A stretch of 64,000 bases of DNA from Marthasterias glacialis. Its lineage: Eukaryota; Echinodermata; Asteroidea; Forcipulatida; Asteriidae. The translations under genes and the position numbers were made by a program. The notes under the pieces are model-generated. The model was not told where the DNA came from. It worked only from the letters and a program-made list of their open reading frames with translations, and made no database searches. Positions 51,001 through 61,762 of the stretch are shown piece after piece. The stretch lies in the NCBI GenBank assembly GCA_911728455.2, contig OU452230.1, forward strand, positions 11,964,438 to 12,028,437, in the 5' to 3' direction. Positions within the stretch are counted from its first letter, which is position 1, and each line of letters begins with the position of its first letter.

Positions 51001-54000
51001 TGACAAGTCATGAATGCGCAAACCAGATTGGATTGGATATAGGTGGATGGTTATTTTTGTAACATGATCATAGGGAAATAAATGCAACATCGGTAGTTCA
51101 TTTCCTGCTGCAAATAATAAATATGCTTTTTTTTTTCCTCCCCAATTTTTTTTAGAATCCACTTTAAAATTTATGGAGTGCTAATTTTTCGCACTCATCA
51201 GACAGGTGGGTGGAGAAGAGCAATTTTTTAAAAAGTCAGTTTTTTCAAAAGAGGGTGAAAATATTTGCATGTCACGTATATATATACAAAAGCTAAAGCT
51301 GTGTATTTTAAGTTCAAAGTTCGATAAAATGAAGAGTCATTTAACGATGAAAAGAAAAGCACCGGACTTTGGCAAATTAGCAACATCATCTTCATCTTAA
51401 TTGTTAATGTCACTGTATCTTTGTACAGCGCATTGAGGATTCCTTCGGTTTTAAAATAGAATCTATTTACAAGAATCTATTTGTTATTATTATTATTACA
51501 AATACACAATCATTAAAAGAGCAGTCTATTGAAGTGCCAGTATGTTATCATGTGATAAAACATTCAGAGTAGGCCTCTTTATCTCTTGAAAGGTCAGGCC
51601 CTCTGTTGTGTTTGTCAGGGAAGCAATCGTCGGCTGAGTCGTCAGAAAACAAGCTCCCCCTCTGGATTCATAATCTAGTTGGATTTTAATATAACTGGCT
51701 GCTTATACATCACTAAACCCCTGCTACTCCAGTCGTCGTCTTTAGCTATCGAGAGGAGAAGAAAACTGTCTGTTTAAAATTTAACAAATGGCAGTTCAAA
51801 TATTTTTCCAGTGCATAATGGAGGGAATGCAGTATTGGTCGGCAATCAAAACTGAGGGGAGAGGTGCAGTTTGAACAAGCAAATGGTGTTTGCAGAGTGG
51901 TGTTGTAAGAATCAGTGAGGACTTGGTAAACAAGGACCCTGCATACATGAGGAGGGTTTTCGGCTGTCAGCGGAGAAAAAAAAAAGTTGATTTTTTTTTT
52001 TTCTTTCTTAATTCCCTTCTTCGTTTGAGGTGTGCATGTGTGGCTCATAGGCTGATCCTCAGCAATGACAACGAAAGGTTTAATCATGCATGGGTGATGC
52101 ATTACGGGCTAAAACGAACTCAGCCCCGTTGACGTCACGTGTATAAGCTGTTAGCATCGCGTGGAATAGATTACCTCTACTCGAAGAGGCCGATGTCAGC
52201 TACACGAATTAGTGTTTTTAGTCCTACATGGCCCGATCAATGTTCGCCCGCTGTCTCGGATGCTTGTTTCTCCCCCGACCGGGGCTGTTTACTCAGCAAA
52301 TATAGACAGGTGACAGGCCAGCACTCAGCACAGTAGCTGTTGTCAGCATTATGAATGATGAATGATAAACCGTCCCTTCAGTTGGATTCTTTTTTCTTTT
52401 TTTTTTTTACTCTTTCTCCTTTCTTTTCTGCTCTTCCTCAGTCTTGTTTCCCTTCTTCTCGTTCCATTACCACTCACAGCCTGTGCAAAGTCCTCAGCTT
52501 CCCATTCCAGTCAGGGGTAGGTCAAGTGTTTCTCAAGCTAGACTGAGCCGCTTACATACTGGGACAGGGTTTGAAGGCGGGGGGGGGGGGGTTGAGTTTG
52601 AGAGAGATGTGCAGAAGCGACGAAAGGCAAAATACAAGGGCCAACTTTTTCTCTCTCTCTCTCCTCTCTCTCTCTACTCATCTCTTGTGAGTGTTTGCGC
52701 ACAGCGTGTTTGCCGAACTGGTCGCGGCCATTTGCACTGGCTGGGTTGTAGTGCTGGTAAATTGCTCATCTTGTTTATGGTGCCTCAAGTCAACATCAGG
52801 GCATGAACAAATCAGACACTCTGTCCGCCTCATCCCCTCCCCCTTCCTCTCAGCCTCCCACCGCATCCCAGCTCCTCTGCACTATCCAACTGCAGTATTT
52901 GAGGAGGCTGTCCATGTGTTGTTGCAAGGATCAGTCAAGATCAATAGCGTACACATTTGTGTTTGCATGAATGGCCCATGGCTGGTACACACTGCGAATG
53001 TGATGGAAAACTGTACTGACGATTAGGAAGAAGACCAATATACAGGCTTGGGGACTCATGCCTGTCGTTGCCATATGGGATCAACAATCTTTATCCTGGG
53101 AATGAAATGATAATCAATAATCAATACAGTGCGTAATACTGTTATCATAAAGGTGTAAAATGGTTTGTGGGTTTTCTTGACGTCCTGGAAAAATTACCAT
53201 TCACTTCAGCAACTATGGCTATTCAATACATTGATAGAAAGAGCTGTATTCACTTTCTTGGCCCAGTGAGTAAATTCACAATGAGTAAATTTGCTGACAT
53301 GCTTAAAATAGTAGAAAAAGCATCAAAACCTGTCAGTGTAGATGAAGCAGTTGTTCACAAATAAAATGAATGACATTTACATAAACCTTGGCCTAAATTT
53401 GTGCAAACAGATTAAATGTAAACAGAGTTGTGAATCTATGTACAATGTACATGTACATGTACACTTAATGAGCTTCAAATGCATCTATTGACGTCTTGCA
53501 CACACTTCACACACCGTGATTGTGCCACACTCACTGTTTTGGGAGTCAAAGGGTAAGCGTGTAAACGTGTCGCCAAAAATTGTATATTGCACCACACTGT
53601 ATAACACACAGGGACTCCCAAAATGGGGCTGCCAAGATTATTGTCATGATGACATCAGTTGAATTGGGTCAAGAGTTGTACATAATGTTTTCTCATTTTG
53701 AATTCGACCTCAAGTTATTATTTTTTGTCCCCCTCTCTGTATCCCTCACCATTTGTGCTTGCTTGCTAGGACACCATCACAATGTTTTTAATGACACATT
53801 ATTTTGATTATGTACAAACTACAATGAATGTACATGTGACCTCTACATTTTTACCCCACAATCTAATTAGTGGTATACCAATCTCAACTTGTGTTCCCTC
53901 GCTTGTTTATCAGCACCCTGGATATACAATCCCTTAGAAGAAGTGAAATTTAGCCGAAATAAATAACTTGGAGGGGCCCCTTTTTGAAAGCTTTCTGAAC

Positions 54001-57000
54001 TTGGCTAGCGCATGTACAGAAATGTATACCAGAGTGATGCAAGTTGACATGCATCATTGCGTTCATCGCCTTCAAAGTCAAGTAGGCCTACATGTACAAG
54101 TTCTTACGACTCAAGAGGGAAAAAAATAAAATAAAATTTGAAATTCACAAGCAGATGTGTACTGTTCCGCCCAAGCCCTTTTGGAGCCTAGCCAGTCTCC
54201 ACGCTCAAGTCCGCGGAACAGGGTTGGTCGCCCATGCAGGACAACCACTCCGTCACACTCCCATGGTTCATGGTCCACTTCATTAAGTGTGAATTGAATG
54301 CATGCATGCTGAGGCTGAGAAAATTGCACATTGGTAAAGAAAAAAGTGACTGTTTTTCTCTCCGCGAGTACACAGGGCCGTCTGTTTTTATGATCGGATA
54401 GTATTTTCAATTATTCAGGTTTTTAAGATACTGAGGTGTGCAGTTGTTCAGTTTGAGTGAGCTGATATTTGTTATCATTTTTGTTGATTTCTTTCCGATC
54501 CATGGGGTAGTTTTCTGATATCACAAACTGTCCCGCATACATGTGAACTGCTCCCTAAATATTTTAGTGCAAACAGGACGTACGATGTGGTAAAGACGAT
54601 GCTCAACCAATGTAATTTTGATTTATTTAAACAGCAAAAGACAACCATATTCAACTGAGCTGTACCACTACTTTGTTTCATATTGATCGATACACAATAT
54701 TGCAACTGTAATTAAGAGACACAAGTAGTACAATTTTAGCAGTGTACGCAGAATCTTACATTCCCTATACCTCCTCAAGAGATATGTAAGAGAAAAATGA
54801 AAAAAAGAAGAAGGGAATATCGTGGCAACATCCCGTCTTGTGTTTAGAACCGCCGTGAGTGGCCAGCCATGAGAAGCCACTGCCTGTGGTGTGCCACCTG
54901 AAACCAGTCTCTCCTAGTCACTGGACACCTCTTATCGTTTCCCCGACTCTTCCCCAAGCAAAAACACTATCGAAAGACCCACTCACAGGCCAAGAACAGG
55001 GCTCTTGTGGCGATCGAAAGTGGACACAGAAAACCCTAGGAATCGCCGGGCAATCCGTCTGCACGGCTATTAAATTTGATTGGTTTGGAACCAAAAGACC
55101 CGAGTGGGTCTTTATCAGGTCATTTGTCCCAAAAGATACAGTGTGGAGAGCTCTTGTCCGCGGATCCCGTTCCAAAATCAAGAAAATGAAAATAAAATTG
55201 ATTAATTTTCTTTTCTGCGTTGAGTTGTTATTCTTGAAACAAATACGACCGCCAGATCGCGGACTTTTTTTTTTTCGTCTCTCTTTTAGAGTTTTCTCTG
55301 CGGTGATGATAGTTTGTCACTGCGCAAAGTTGAAGTGAGACATGTAGTCCATAAATGGCTAATTTAGACTTAAAGTACAAGTACTAGAAAGTTTGTGTGA
55401 AATTATCCGGCAAGTTTTGTGGCATGGCCAGAGTGAGAATTGTATGTAAGTGAAATTTAAGTTACTGTTCAGTCAAGAATGACGTTCGCATTGCTGGAAT
55501 TTTCCCCCAAATTATCACTGGGCTGCATGCACCAATAATAAATTCACAATGTCTGATGAATAAATGACATTGTGAACTGGCACACAGCAGTAACAATAAC
55601 ATGGTTGCCTAGCATTTTATTAAAACGTCATTTAGGAAATCGGTTTGCTAAAAGAGGGGTGTGTTTTTGTTTCTGTGTGAGTGAGTTGAATGCAACCCAA
55701 CTGCCTGGCTGTGGTCGTCCTCGCCTGCCTGCTGTATTACCTGAATAATAATAAAACTGCGTGCCTCGCTATTTGGCTCCTTTGATTGGTTCCGCTAGAT
55801 TGAATGCAAAAGTAAATGCTTGGGCATGCTCCGCCGAACACCAGGCTAAACGAGCCAGTGCAAACGGACACACATGGCTGGCAAAGCAACGCTTTTCATT
55901 AATATATTAGCGATATGCCATGGCCTGTCATACTTTGAAGAATAAGGGTGTCAGGCAGCCCTTATCCATGGGTAATAGCTTATGCTTTGGAAATAATTCC
56001 CTTGGTTGGCCATGCATTGCTGTGGTGGGGGGGGGGGAAGGGGGAATGGAATTACCCTGGACTGATGATGGTAACAACCAAAACCGAATGAAGACAGATG
56101 ATGTTGCTGTAAAAGGATTGGTGGCCATATTGCGATTAATCACCACACGTGACTGATAGTGCAGGACGGTCACCGACGACCAATGTCAGCAGGCGGCTTG
56201 GGGGGAAATGCATATTCCTACATTGGGGCAGTGGCAGGGAAAGTGGTTATGCCCTGTGTAGCATATCAGATAGAATCACAAGACTATTATGCAAATTGCT
56301 ACATGTACACTCTCTCTCCCCCATGATACGAGTATGCGTGCATAAAGGCTGCTAGTGCTATACGATGCCTGGTACTATCATTGCAATTAACCAGTGTGGC
56401 TTTTTGCGAGGGTCGTGTTACTGCAGTCAACTGTATTATTTAGTTTTAGTTCAGCTCTGTTCAGTTATAAGCTGCCTTTCTATTTGCATAGTGAGGTCAC
56501 GTTGTGTTCTGTATTGCGTTGAGCAGTGAGTAGGCTATATTCTGTTTTGTTTTTTTAGATTCAATGGAACTCTTCTGTTGAAACAAAGTGCATTAGTTAT
56601 AATAATTTGTTAATGTAAAGTAGGCCAAAATTAGGTCATGCATTTGAGGTTTTTTATTCAGCTCAGGATGAGTTGGAGACAGTGAAGAAGTAGTTAGGAA
56701 AACCCCCCAAATGGGGGAAAACCCATGCAGGGACTGAAAACTCAATCCACATGCATGCAAGGCTCTATGCTGATGCAGGATTTGAACTGGGGTCCACTGA
56801 GGTGAAAGGCAGGGAAACAAATCAGTCAACCAAGTTGATTACCCGTTTACTCACATTTTGGTGACCTTGTGTAGCCAGATGGTTGTTCTTTGAACACTGT
56901 GTTTTATATTCAGACACCCTTACTTTGTCTTTCCTACTAACTATGTCTCCTCATTTACAAAAAGAAGGAATGACCTTGCGAATTCCAGGGCATTTCCTGG

Positions 57001-60000
57001 CAGGCAAGACTCTATGCTTCTCATATGAGAAAAAGTCCTCTCTTTTTTAATCGTAATCAACACACAAGATCAAGAAGTGTTAAAGCAACAGCTAGAACAA
57101 GTTTTGTGATGTGATCTCTTTTAGTTGATGAAAATCAGATGGGGCAGTTTTCATAAATTGTAAGATTTTATGCTTTCTTTCGTTGAGCTGTGCGCAAGTT
57201 GTGCCTTGGGAAGTCCAGGCTCTTTGGTAAACTTGTGATGTCATAGGATACATCGTCTTAACATGCAAAGTTGTTGGAAGTGAAATGATTACATCCAGCG
57301 TTTTAATTTTCAGCAACGTTGAGCACCCTTTTTGCAAATCCTCACCAATACCTTGCTTCGGCTATCCCTCAGAATTTAAGATTAAACCAGCACATTAGCA
57401 CATTAGAAAGTTAGTTATTCAAATTGTTTTGCTGTAGGCCTTTAGATTGCCTCACTTGAATAGAAAAAAAGAAAAAACAAAACAGGACACCCAGAAACGA
57501 AGAAGTAAAAAAAATCTCTGTCAAACAGAGTTATCGTGGATAATGGAATTACAATTGGCATGGATTGTACCTGGTTAGTTGTTCATGTACATTTATCGTA
57601 CCACTCTATTGTACCCACTCCCCATGAGACATAAATACATGAGCTACCTCTTTTTGTACTGCAGTCTACTACGTCAAAAAGAAGAAAGAAATTGCAGTTT
57701 AATAGCCCCTTCTTAAATTCAAAATCTTTCCGGTTTAATTGGATTTAAGAAAGAAGCTTACAATAGTGTTGATGAAATTTGAGACCCCAAAGGAAAATAA
57801 TGAGCAAAAGGGAAAGGCTCCCTAAAGCCATTCAAGCCTGAAGCTCTTTTTGTGTAGTTGAAATGGAGTTCCTGCTGTCATTTTTAAGAAAGGAAAAAAA
57901 AAAGGAAAAAAAAAAAAAAAGATCAATGCAGATATTTGTGTCTTTCTTTCCTGTAAGGAAAGATACTGTTCCATTCAGTCTCAACCTTTTAGGCCCTGAA
58001 TAATTCTGCTGACAATGATGAAATTCCCCTGGGGTGGGGAGGTCTCTAGTATTACCATCTGTGTCTAGAGAGACAGGAGAAAGAAAGGTGATCGCCTTCG
58101 GGTACCCACTCCAATATTTGTCAAATTTTTTAATCTGCGGATAGCGAGGTAAAGACATTTTTTTTCTTCGCCACATAAAAAAAAAGGCCAATGTGTGTCT
58201 GTTCGAAGAGTATGCTGGCTGCGGTTGTAAGGTTACTCATTCAACCTCACTCCCAGTTGTCAACGTCCCAGCCTACTCTAGGTTTACTGAGTGACATGAA
58301 GCTCTCCTCAGGAGGTCAGTTCACTCTTGTGTAGTTTTGTCATCTCTCTTCCCCTTCTCTCTGTCTCTCTTTCTTTAACATGTATGGACTGCCAAAGCAA
58401 ATGACGCTTAGGCCGGACTGAGAATCAGGCAAAACTGCTTCCATGCCACCCTTGGGGACTGGAGTGAAAACTTGCCATTAGTGGATGGTAAAGCAAGCCA
58501 GGGATGGACGGATTGATCAACCTAGCGTGTTGATTGATCGCTCATCGTTGTGCTCTACTTACACATTCTGTGTTTCATTATTTTCCTCATTTTTTTTTTT
58601 ACCTTCCTTCTCCCGGCTTCTTTTTTTCCTCCTCCCCCATGTCTTTCTCGTCTTTCGTTTCCTTTGCTGTGTAATTACCGCCGTTCCATGCACACAGAGT
58701 TGACCTGGGATCATGCCTGGTTTCATACATGTAATAGTTGTTGTCAACACTCCAGCTGAGATTGGTTTCAGGTCTAAAATAATTTTAGTTGGTGAATGCA
58801 TTTGCCCTGATTTTTAAAGGTGAGAGTACAGACAAAAATGTAGTCAAATCAATTCACAAAAAAGTTGAAGTGATGTACTATTTTTGGTGGGCACAGTTCA
58901 CACTATCTTGTTATTTTAGACTATAATAGAGTAGCATGGGGTATAGAAGGTGCAAGTCACGCTCGTATTGGAACTTCCGTCAAGTTGGTCCCAACCCTAT
59001 TGAGAGTCTGTTTCTTGAAATAGTTTAGTTTAAAATAGTTTATGGCAATAAAAATCATATTATATTGTTAGGAAAGTAAAAATATGTGAAAATTAAATAA
59101 ACAACTTCAGGGTGAACAAAGAAAAATTGACAGAAGCAAGATTTGGTCGCTGGTTCAAATCCCGCTCCAGTCAATTTTTCTTTGTTCACCCCAAAGTTGA
59201 AAATTGATTCACAAATTTACACAGTCAGTTTCTCTTGTGGTTTAGTGCTTGATAAATTTAACAAATCACAAGGAAACCGAGAGTAAGACTTGACTTCAGT
59301 TTCCGGTTACTTGTAAACAAGTACACTTTCATGCGTGAATTGCAATTCATGCTGATGTAGTCTAGAATCATCAAGGTCAAATAAGCATACTCCTCCCAAG
59401 TTTTAATTTTGTTTCAATGTTAATTTTAACAAATTATTTGAATTATTATTTGAATTTTATAAAAATTGAACTTGTGTTTACTAAAAAATTGCAATGTGTA
59501 TTTTTATTTTCAAAAATGTTAAAAGAAGATTTGATATCATAAAAAAATGCTGTCTTCTTTCAACTTGTTTTCTCGTTTTTAATATTATGTGCGAGACTTG
59601 CACAGTCTATTAGGCACCAATGGGACAATGGTACCCAACATTTTACCTTTTTTTGATTAACTCTCTTTGTTTGAGTAGAATTTCTAAAAGAAAATGACAA
59701 TAGAAGAACATTGAAAATGCCCAACAATATTCCCTTAACTTCTGTTAAATTTTAATGTGTAATTTTTGCCATGGTCTTACAAATAAGCTCTTGCATAGAG
59801 GGCATCTGACTGGGGGAATGTCTGTACAAAATCACAGGCCTAGGCCAGGATATCTCTTCGTTTTGTTGTTAAAAATCCCCCTTTTCTAGGTATGACTGCA
59901 AAGAGTATTTGTTTTTCTCTTGATTCTTGGACCCTCCCAACATCCATTGTGTAGCATCTGGTCATGATTTATTAAAAATTATTATACAGTAACTTTATAT

Positions 60001-61762
60001 TAAAAATATAGGAAATAATTGTATACAATCTGTTCACTGACCTCTGTTGATATGAAATTGCTGCAGCTTTGTGCTATTGAAAGTAATACTACATGTTGTA
60101 TTACATTGTGTAACATTTTATGCAATATTAAAAAATATATATATTACTTTTGTCAGGTCTGGTTCCATAGTTATTTAAAGGGACACCTTGCCTTACTTTT
60201 GGGGGCTACAAAATGCTCTTGTTATGAAATGAATATGGTTGGGAAGAGAAGTAGAGTATAATGATTCACATAAATATCCCTTGAATTTGTGTGGCTTTTG
60301 TTTGATTTTGTGACAGAACACAGTCCGCCATTTTGTAGAACCAAATTTTGGACTCCGTAATGGCAGATCAAATGGCAAATTTATGTTGTTTGAATCACTA
60401 CTCACTAAATACAACACACTGTATGTGTTTTATTGCATAAACAACTCTTAAAAATGATAAGGACCAATTCCAAACAGCAAAATTGTGAGAGATTTGAAGG
60501 CAATGTGTCCCTTTAAGGTTACTAGCCATTCTTTACCATCCAGTTACTTTCCAAATAACTTCTAATTGTCAAGCCTGTGATTTGTCAAGATTTTCTCCTG
60601 ATTTCAGGATTTTATATTGACCTCCCTTGGCCTTCAGATTTTCTTGAAAGACGCGACCTTGCCATCACTGGAGAGGAAAGACTTGTGTCATGTTATGAAC
60701 AAACCTGTAGATTTCTGTTAGTGGCGATATAAAGAGTCTATAAACATCTGAAATATAACATCCTATTTATTCATGGACCTTCATCTCCAGACCAAGAGAA
60801 TATTGCTGTCCAATTTTCAGGATTTTTCATTTTCGTGAAATCTCACCCATGACTCTCACATCAGATTGTTTAACTTTTATGGATTTTTTTTATGTAGTTT
60901 TAAATGAAGAAGTTATTGTCATGGGAGCTTTTAATTTCTTCTAATTTGTCCGATTTCTCTTTTTCCTATACTTGCAGACAGAAATTGCTAAGCGACTCAA
61001 CGCTATATGTGTGCAAATCATCCCATTCTTATCACAGGAGGTAAGCTACATTTATATTTTACTTATTGTAGGGTAAGCATCCAGTACAGTTTTATGGGTG
61101 TCATGTGATCAAATATAAAAAAGAAATAAATAAAATACATACAGGGACAAATTAAACAAACAAATAAACAAACAAACAAACTTTTCATATTGTACAATGA
61201 AGAACACTAAAATTGCACTTGTTATTCATTTATTTATTTATTTGAAGCTGTAGTGTGTTGGGCCCAGCTGCTTCGTTCTTGAAAGGGCAAGGGCACCAAG
61301 GCATGTTCTCCTAGATAAAGGGCACCTCTATGAGGACATTTAGAAAATTATGTTGGAATATTTGAAGGGACACCAAGGCAATTGCCACTGTTGCCTCTCT
61401 GGTGCATTTTTCATAAGTTAATAAGTCATTTTAATTTCAAAAAATAACGGTGCTAAAATGATGTTGCCTTATTATCATAGAATGATTGATGCCAATTTGA
61501 CACCACAATTCCACATGCTTGACAATTTAGAGTTATGATGTATTTATAAGCGCTAAGAAGAGTTATAAAAAAAGCTGCAAGTCAAATTGTTGTAGCCATG
61601 CGACTTTGCAGTTTACAGTAGTAAAGCCGTTTTTAAGCCATGCTACTTTGCACTGCACTTCACATGTAGCCTTGTATCTCCTTGCAGCACCAGCAGCAAG
61701 TTGCAGCAGCAGTAGAACGAGCAAAGCAGGTCACCATGACAGAACTCAACGCCATTATTGGG
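39002..61762 (+). CDS. TLE: Groucho/TLE co-repressor gene, 5' part (six coding exons, gene continues past window)
   Basis: Joined coding segments are 39002-39025, 40363-40460, 43734-43797, 47425-47469, 60978-61040 and 61688-61762 (369 nt, 123 codons, no stop). The protein opens MYPQSRHP, followed by pieces such as [56 protein letters not shown] and [11 protein letters not shown]. These are diagnostic of the Groucho/TLE Q domain, whose amphipathic helices tetramerise the protein and bind TCF/LEF. The family acts in the nucleus as a DNA-tethered co-repressor for Hes/Runx/Pax/TCF-type factors, recruiting histone deacetylase. The family is about 700-770 residues, so roughly one sixth is here; the GP, CcN, SP and WD40 regions must lie downstream. 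All internal introns are GT-AG. The only split codon is Ser41, between exons 2 and 3. As I recall, exon boundaries match those of vertebrate TLE genes. Symbol is by family; the exact orthologue name is not determinable. Confidence 0.96.
39026..40362 (+). other. Groucho/TLE intron 1 (1.34 kb)
   Basis: GT-AG intron. It contains no recognisable repeat family apart from a short C9 run near 39627. The first 500 bases are high-complexity, with GTGTG-rich patches. Nothing else was seen. Confidence 0.85.
40363..40460 (+). CDS. TLE: Groucho/TLE coding exon 2 (residues 9-41, first Q-domain helix begins)
   Basis: 98 nt after a TTATGCAG acceptor (AG 40361-40362), ending at donor GTGAGAG (40461). It encodes [16 protein letters not shown] followed by [16 protein letters not shown] and two bases of Ser41. 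The KFT.ES.DRIKEEF.FLQAQYHS signature is the start of the first amphipathic helix of the Q domain. Compared with vertebrate TLE1 it has VAESCD where TLE1 has IPESLD, a typical invertebrate-level difference. Confidence 0.96.
41517..41650. repeat. Inverted-repeat element copy 3, best preserved, CTCF-like motif in both arms (intron 2)
   Basis: Left arm TTTGGGGACACTAGGTGGCA then GCAGACTTACCAGGTA; right arm TACCGGGTAAGTCTGCTGCC then ACCTATTGTCCCAAAGTCTC. The arms are inverted repeats of about 36 bp with about five differences. Each contains CACTAGGTGGCAG or CAATAGGTGGCAG, close to the vertebrate CTCF core (CCASYAGRKGGC), pointing toward each other across a loop of about 50 bp. Three copies exist in the window. 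CTCF binding is inference. Confidence 0.75.
42697..42929. mobile_element. G-rich MITE with CAGTG(A/G)CGTAA ends (intron 2)
   Basis: Left end CAGTGACGTAA (42697-42707) and right end TTACGCCACTG (42919-42929) are inverted repeats with one mismatch. The interior has G8-G10 runs and three GACA.A.AAGGTTTCTGGGGG repeats (about 42830-42895). Related to 31542-31740. Confidence 0.65.
43734..43797 (+). CDS. TLE: Groucho/TLE coding exon 3 (residues 41-62)
   Basis: 64 nt after a T-rich tract and TAG acceptor (43731-43733). The first base completes Ser41, then [12 protein letters not shown] and TEMQRHYVM. Donor GTAAGTT at 43798. This segment continues the heptad-patterned helix of the Q domain. The phase shift (2+1) at its 5' end and phase 0 at its 3' end join correctly to the neighbouring exons. 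Confidence 0.96.
44262..44570 (+). repeat. Dispersed repeat, copy B (in intron 3)
   Basis: Second copy of the repeat at 2716-3005. It carries about 20-30 extra bases around 44460-44510 (GAGCCCAAATTTCATGTAC) that are absent from copy A. Orientation is the same as the gene. Class unknown. Confidence 0.75.
46821..47285 (+). repeat. Duplicated segment, copy 1 (intron 3)
   Basis: Aligns with 58985-59612 in the same orientation through TTGGTCCCAACC.TATTGAG, AAATTTAACAAATCA, GAGAATAAGAC/GAGAGTAAGAC, CAGTTTCC.GTTA, TGTAGTCTGGAATC, TCAAATAAGCATAC-like, and GAGACCTGCACAGTCTATTA. Divergence is considerable. It ends 140 bases before exon 4. It is more likely a dispersed repeat than a tandem exon-flank duplication. 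Confidence 0.7.
47425..47469 (+). CDS. TLE: Groucho/TLE coding exon 4 (residues 63-77)
   Basis: A 45-nt micro-exon encoding [15 protein letters not shown], one of the most invariant blocks in the family. Acceptor TTTACAG ends at 47424, preceded by a TTTATTTTGTTTTATTT pyrimidine tract; donor GTAAGAC at 47470. Both ends are phase 0, so skipping it would remove 15 residues in frame. The exon sits 135 bases downstream of a dispersed repeat copy that fills the end of intron 3. Confidence 0.96.
52647..52677 (+). repeat. (CT)n microsatellite
   Basis: About 30 bases of CT dinucleotide repeat with one interruption, in intron 4. Confidence 0.85.
56690..56825 (-). repeat. tRNA-derived repeat, family 2, decayed copy in intron 4
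   Basis: Shares GGGGGAAAACCCATGCAGG, GACTGAAAACTCAATCCACA, GCAGGATTTGAACTGGGGTC and TGAGGTGAAAGGCAGGG with the other copies, in the same order. It is antisense to the gene. Confidence 0.55.
58985..59612 (+). repeat. Duplicated segment, copy 2 (intron 4), interrupted
   Basis: Second copy of 46821-47285. Between GTGAAAATTAAATAAACAAC and TGATAAATTTAACAAATCAC it carries about 150 extra bases that include the 82-bp hairpin element at 59110-59191 and a GTTTCTCTTGTGGTTTAGTG module also recognisable near 30285 and 15572. The insertion therefore post-dates the duplication. Confidence 0.7.
59110..59191 (+). repeat. 82-bp hairpin element with B box, inserted in a repeat copy
   Basis: Perfect 22-bp inverted ends: 59110-59131 (GGGTGAACAAAGAAAAATTG...) and 59170-59191 (...CAATTTTTCTTTGTTCACCC). 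The loop contains the B box GGTTCAAATCC (59152-59162) and no A box. Its ends match those of the modular element at 30257-30560, so it looks like an internally deleted derivative. Confidence 0.75.
60175..60516. mobile_element. TTAA-flanked MITE (TTTAAAGGGACAC family), intron 4
   Basis: TTAA at 60175-60178 and 60513-60516. Terminal repeats AGGGACACCTTGCCTT and, inverted from the right, AGGGACACATTGCCTT differ at one base. 342 bp, non-coding. It ends 461 bases before exon 5. Structure as for piggyBac-type non-autonomous elements. Confidence 0.8.
60978..61040 (+). CDS. TLE: Groucho/TLE coding exon 5 (residues 78-98)
   Basis: 63 nt encoding [21 protein letters not shown], corresponding to the start of the second amphipathic helix of the Q domain. 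Acceptor CTTGCAG ends at 60977 and donor GTAAGCT begins at 61041; both ends phase 0. It follows the largest intron in the window (13.5 kb). Confidence 0.96.
61041..61687 (+). other. Groucho/TLE intron 5 (0.65 kb)
   Basis: GT-AG intron with an AAAC/AAAT-rich patch near 61123-61180 and a TTTA run near 61223. No other feature. Confidence 0.85.
61688..61762 (+). CDS. TLE: Groucho/TLE coding exon 6 (residues 99-123)
   Basis: 75 nt encoding [15 protein letters not shown] and [10 protein letters not shown], the middle of the second Q-domain helix. Acceptor CTTGCAG ends at 61687; donor GTGAGCA begins at 61763. Phase 0 at both ends. The next family segment (QQLQAQHLSH-like) was searched for by eye up to the window end and not found, so intron 6 exceeds 2.2 kb. 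Confidence 0.95.

Larger units (their letters stand above)
47470..60977 (+). other. Groucho/TLE intron 4 (13.5 kb, largest in window)
   Basis: GT-AG intron. Stretches 47880-48480, 49550-50230 and 51560-52330 are high-complexity with balanced base composition and no recognised repeat; they are candidate regulatory blocks. A CT tract lies at 52647-52677. Repeats include the tRNA-like fragment at 56690-56825, the duplicated segment with inserted hairpin (58985-59612) and the TTAA-flanked MITE (60175-60516). Open frames here (for example 54859-55338) resemble nothing known. Confidence 0.8.

Noticed and set aside
53430-53465. TGTACATGTACATGTACA palindromic run
   Set aside because: A short simple repeat; TACATGTA-type words are common throughout this window and need no special explanation.
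54859-55338. 159-residue frame with an overlapping 87-residue antisense frame
   Set aside because: Lies inside intron 4, no homology recognised, the 3' end is low-complexity; overlapping antisense frames reflect a stop-poor balanced region.
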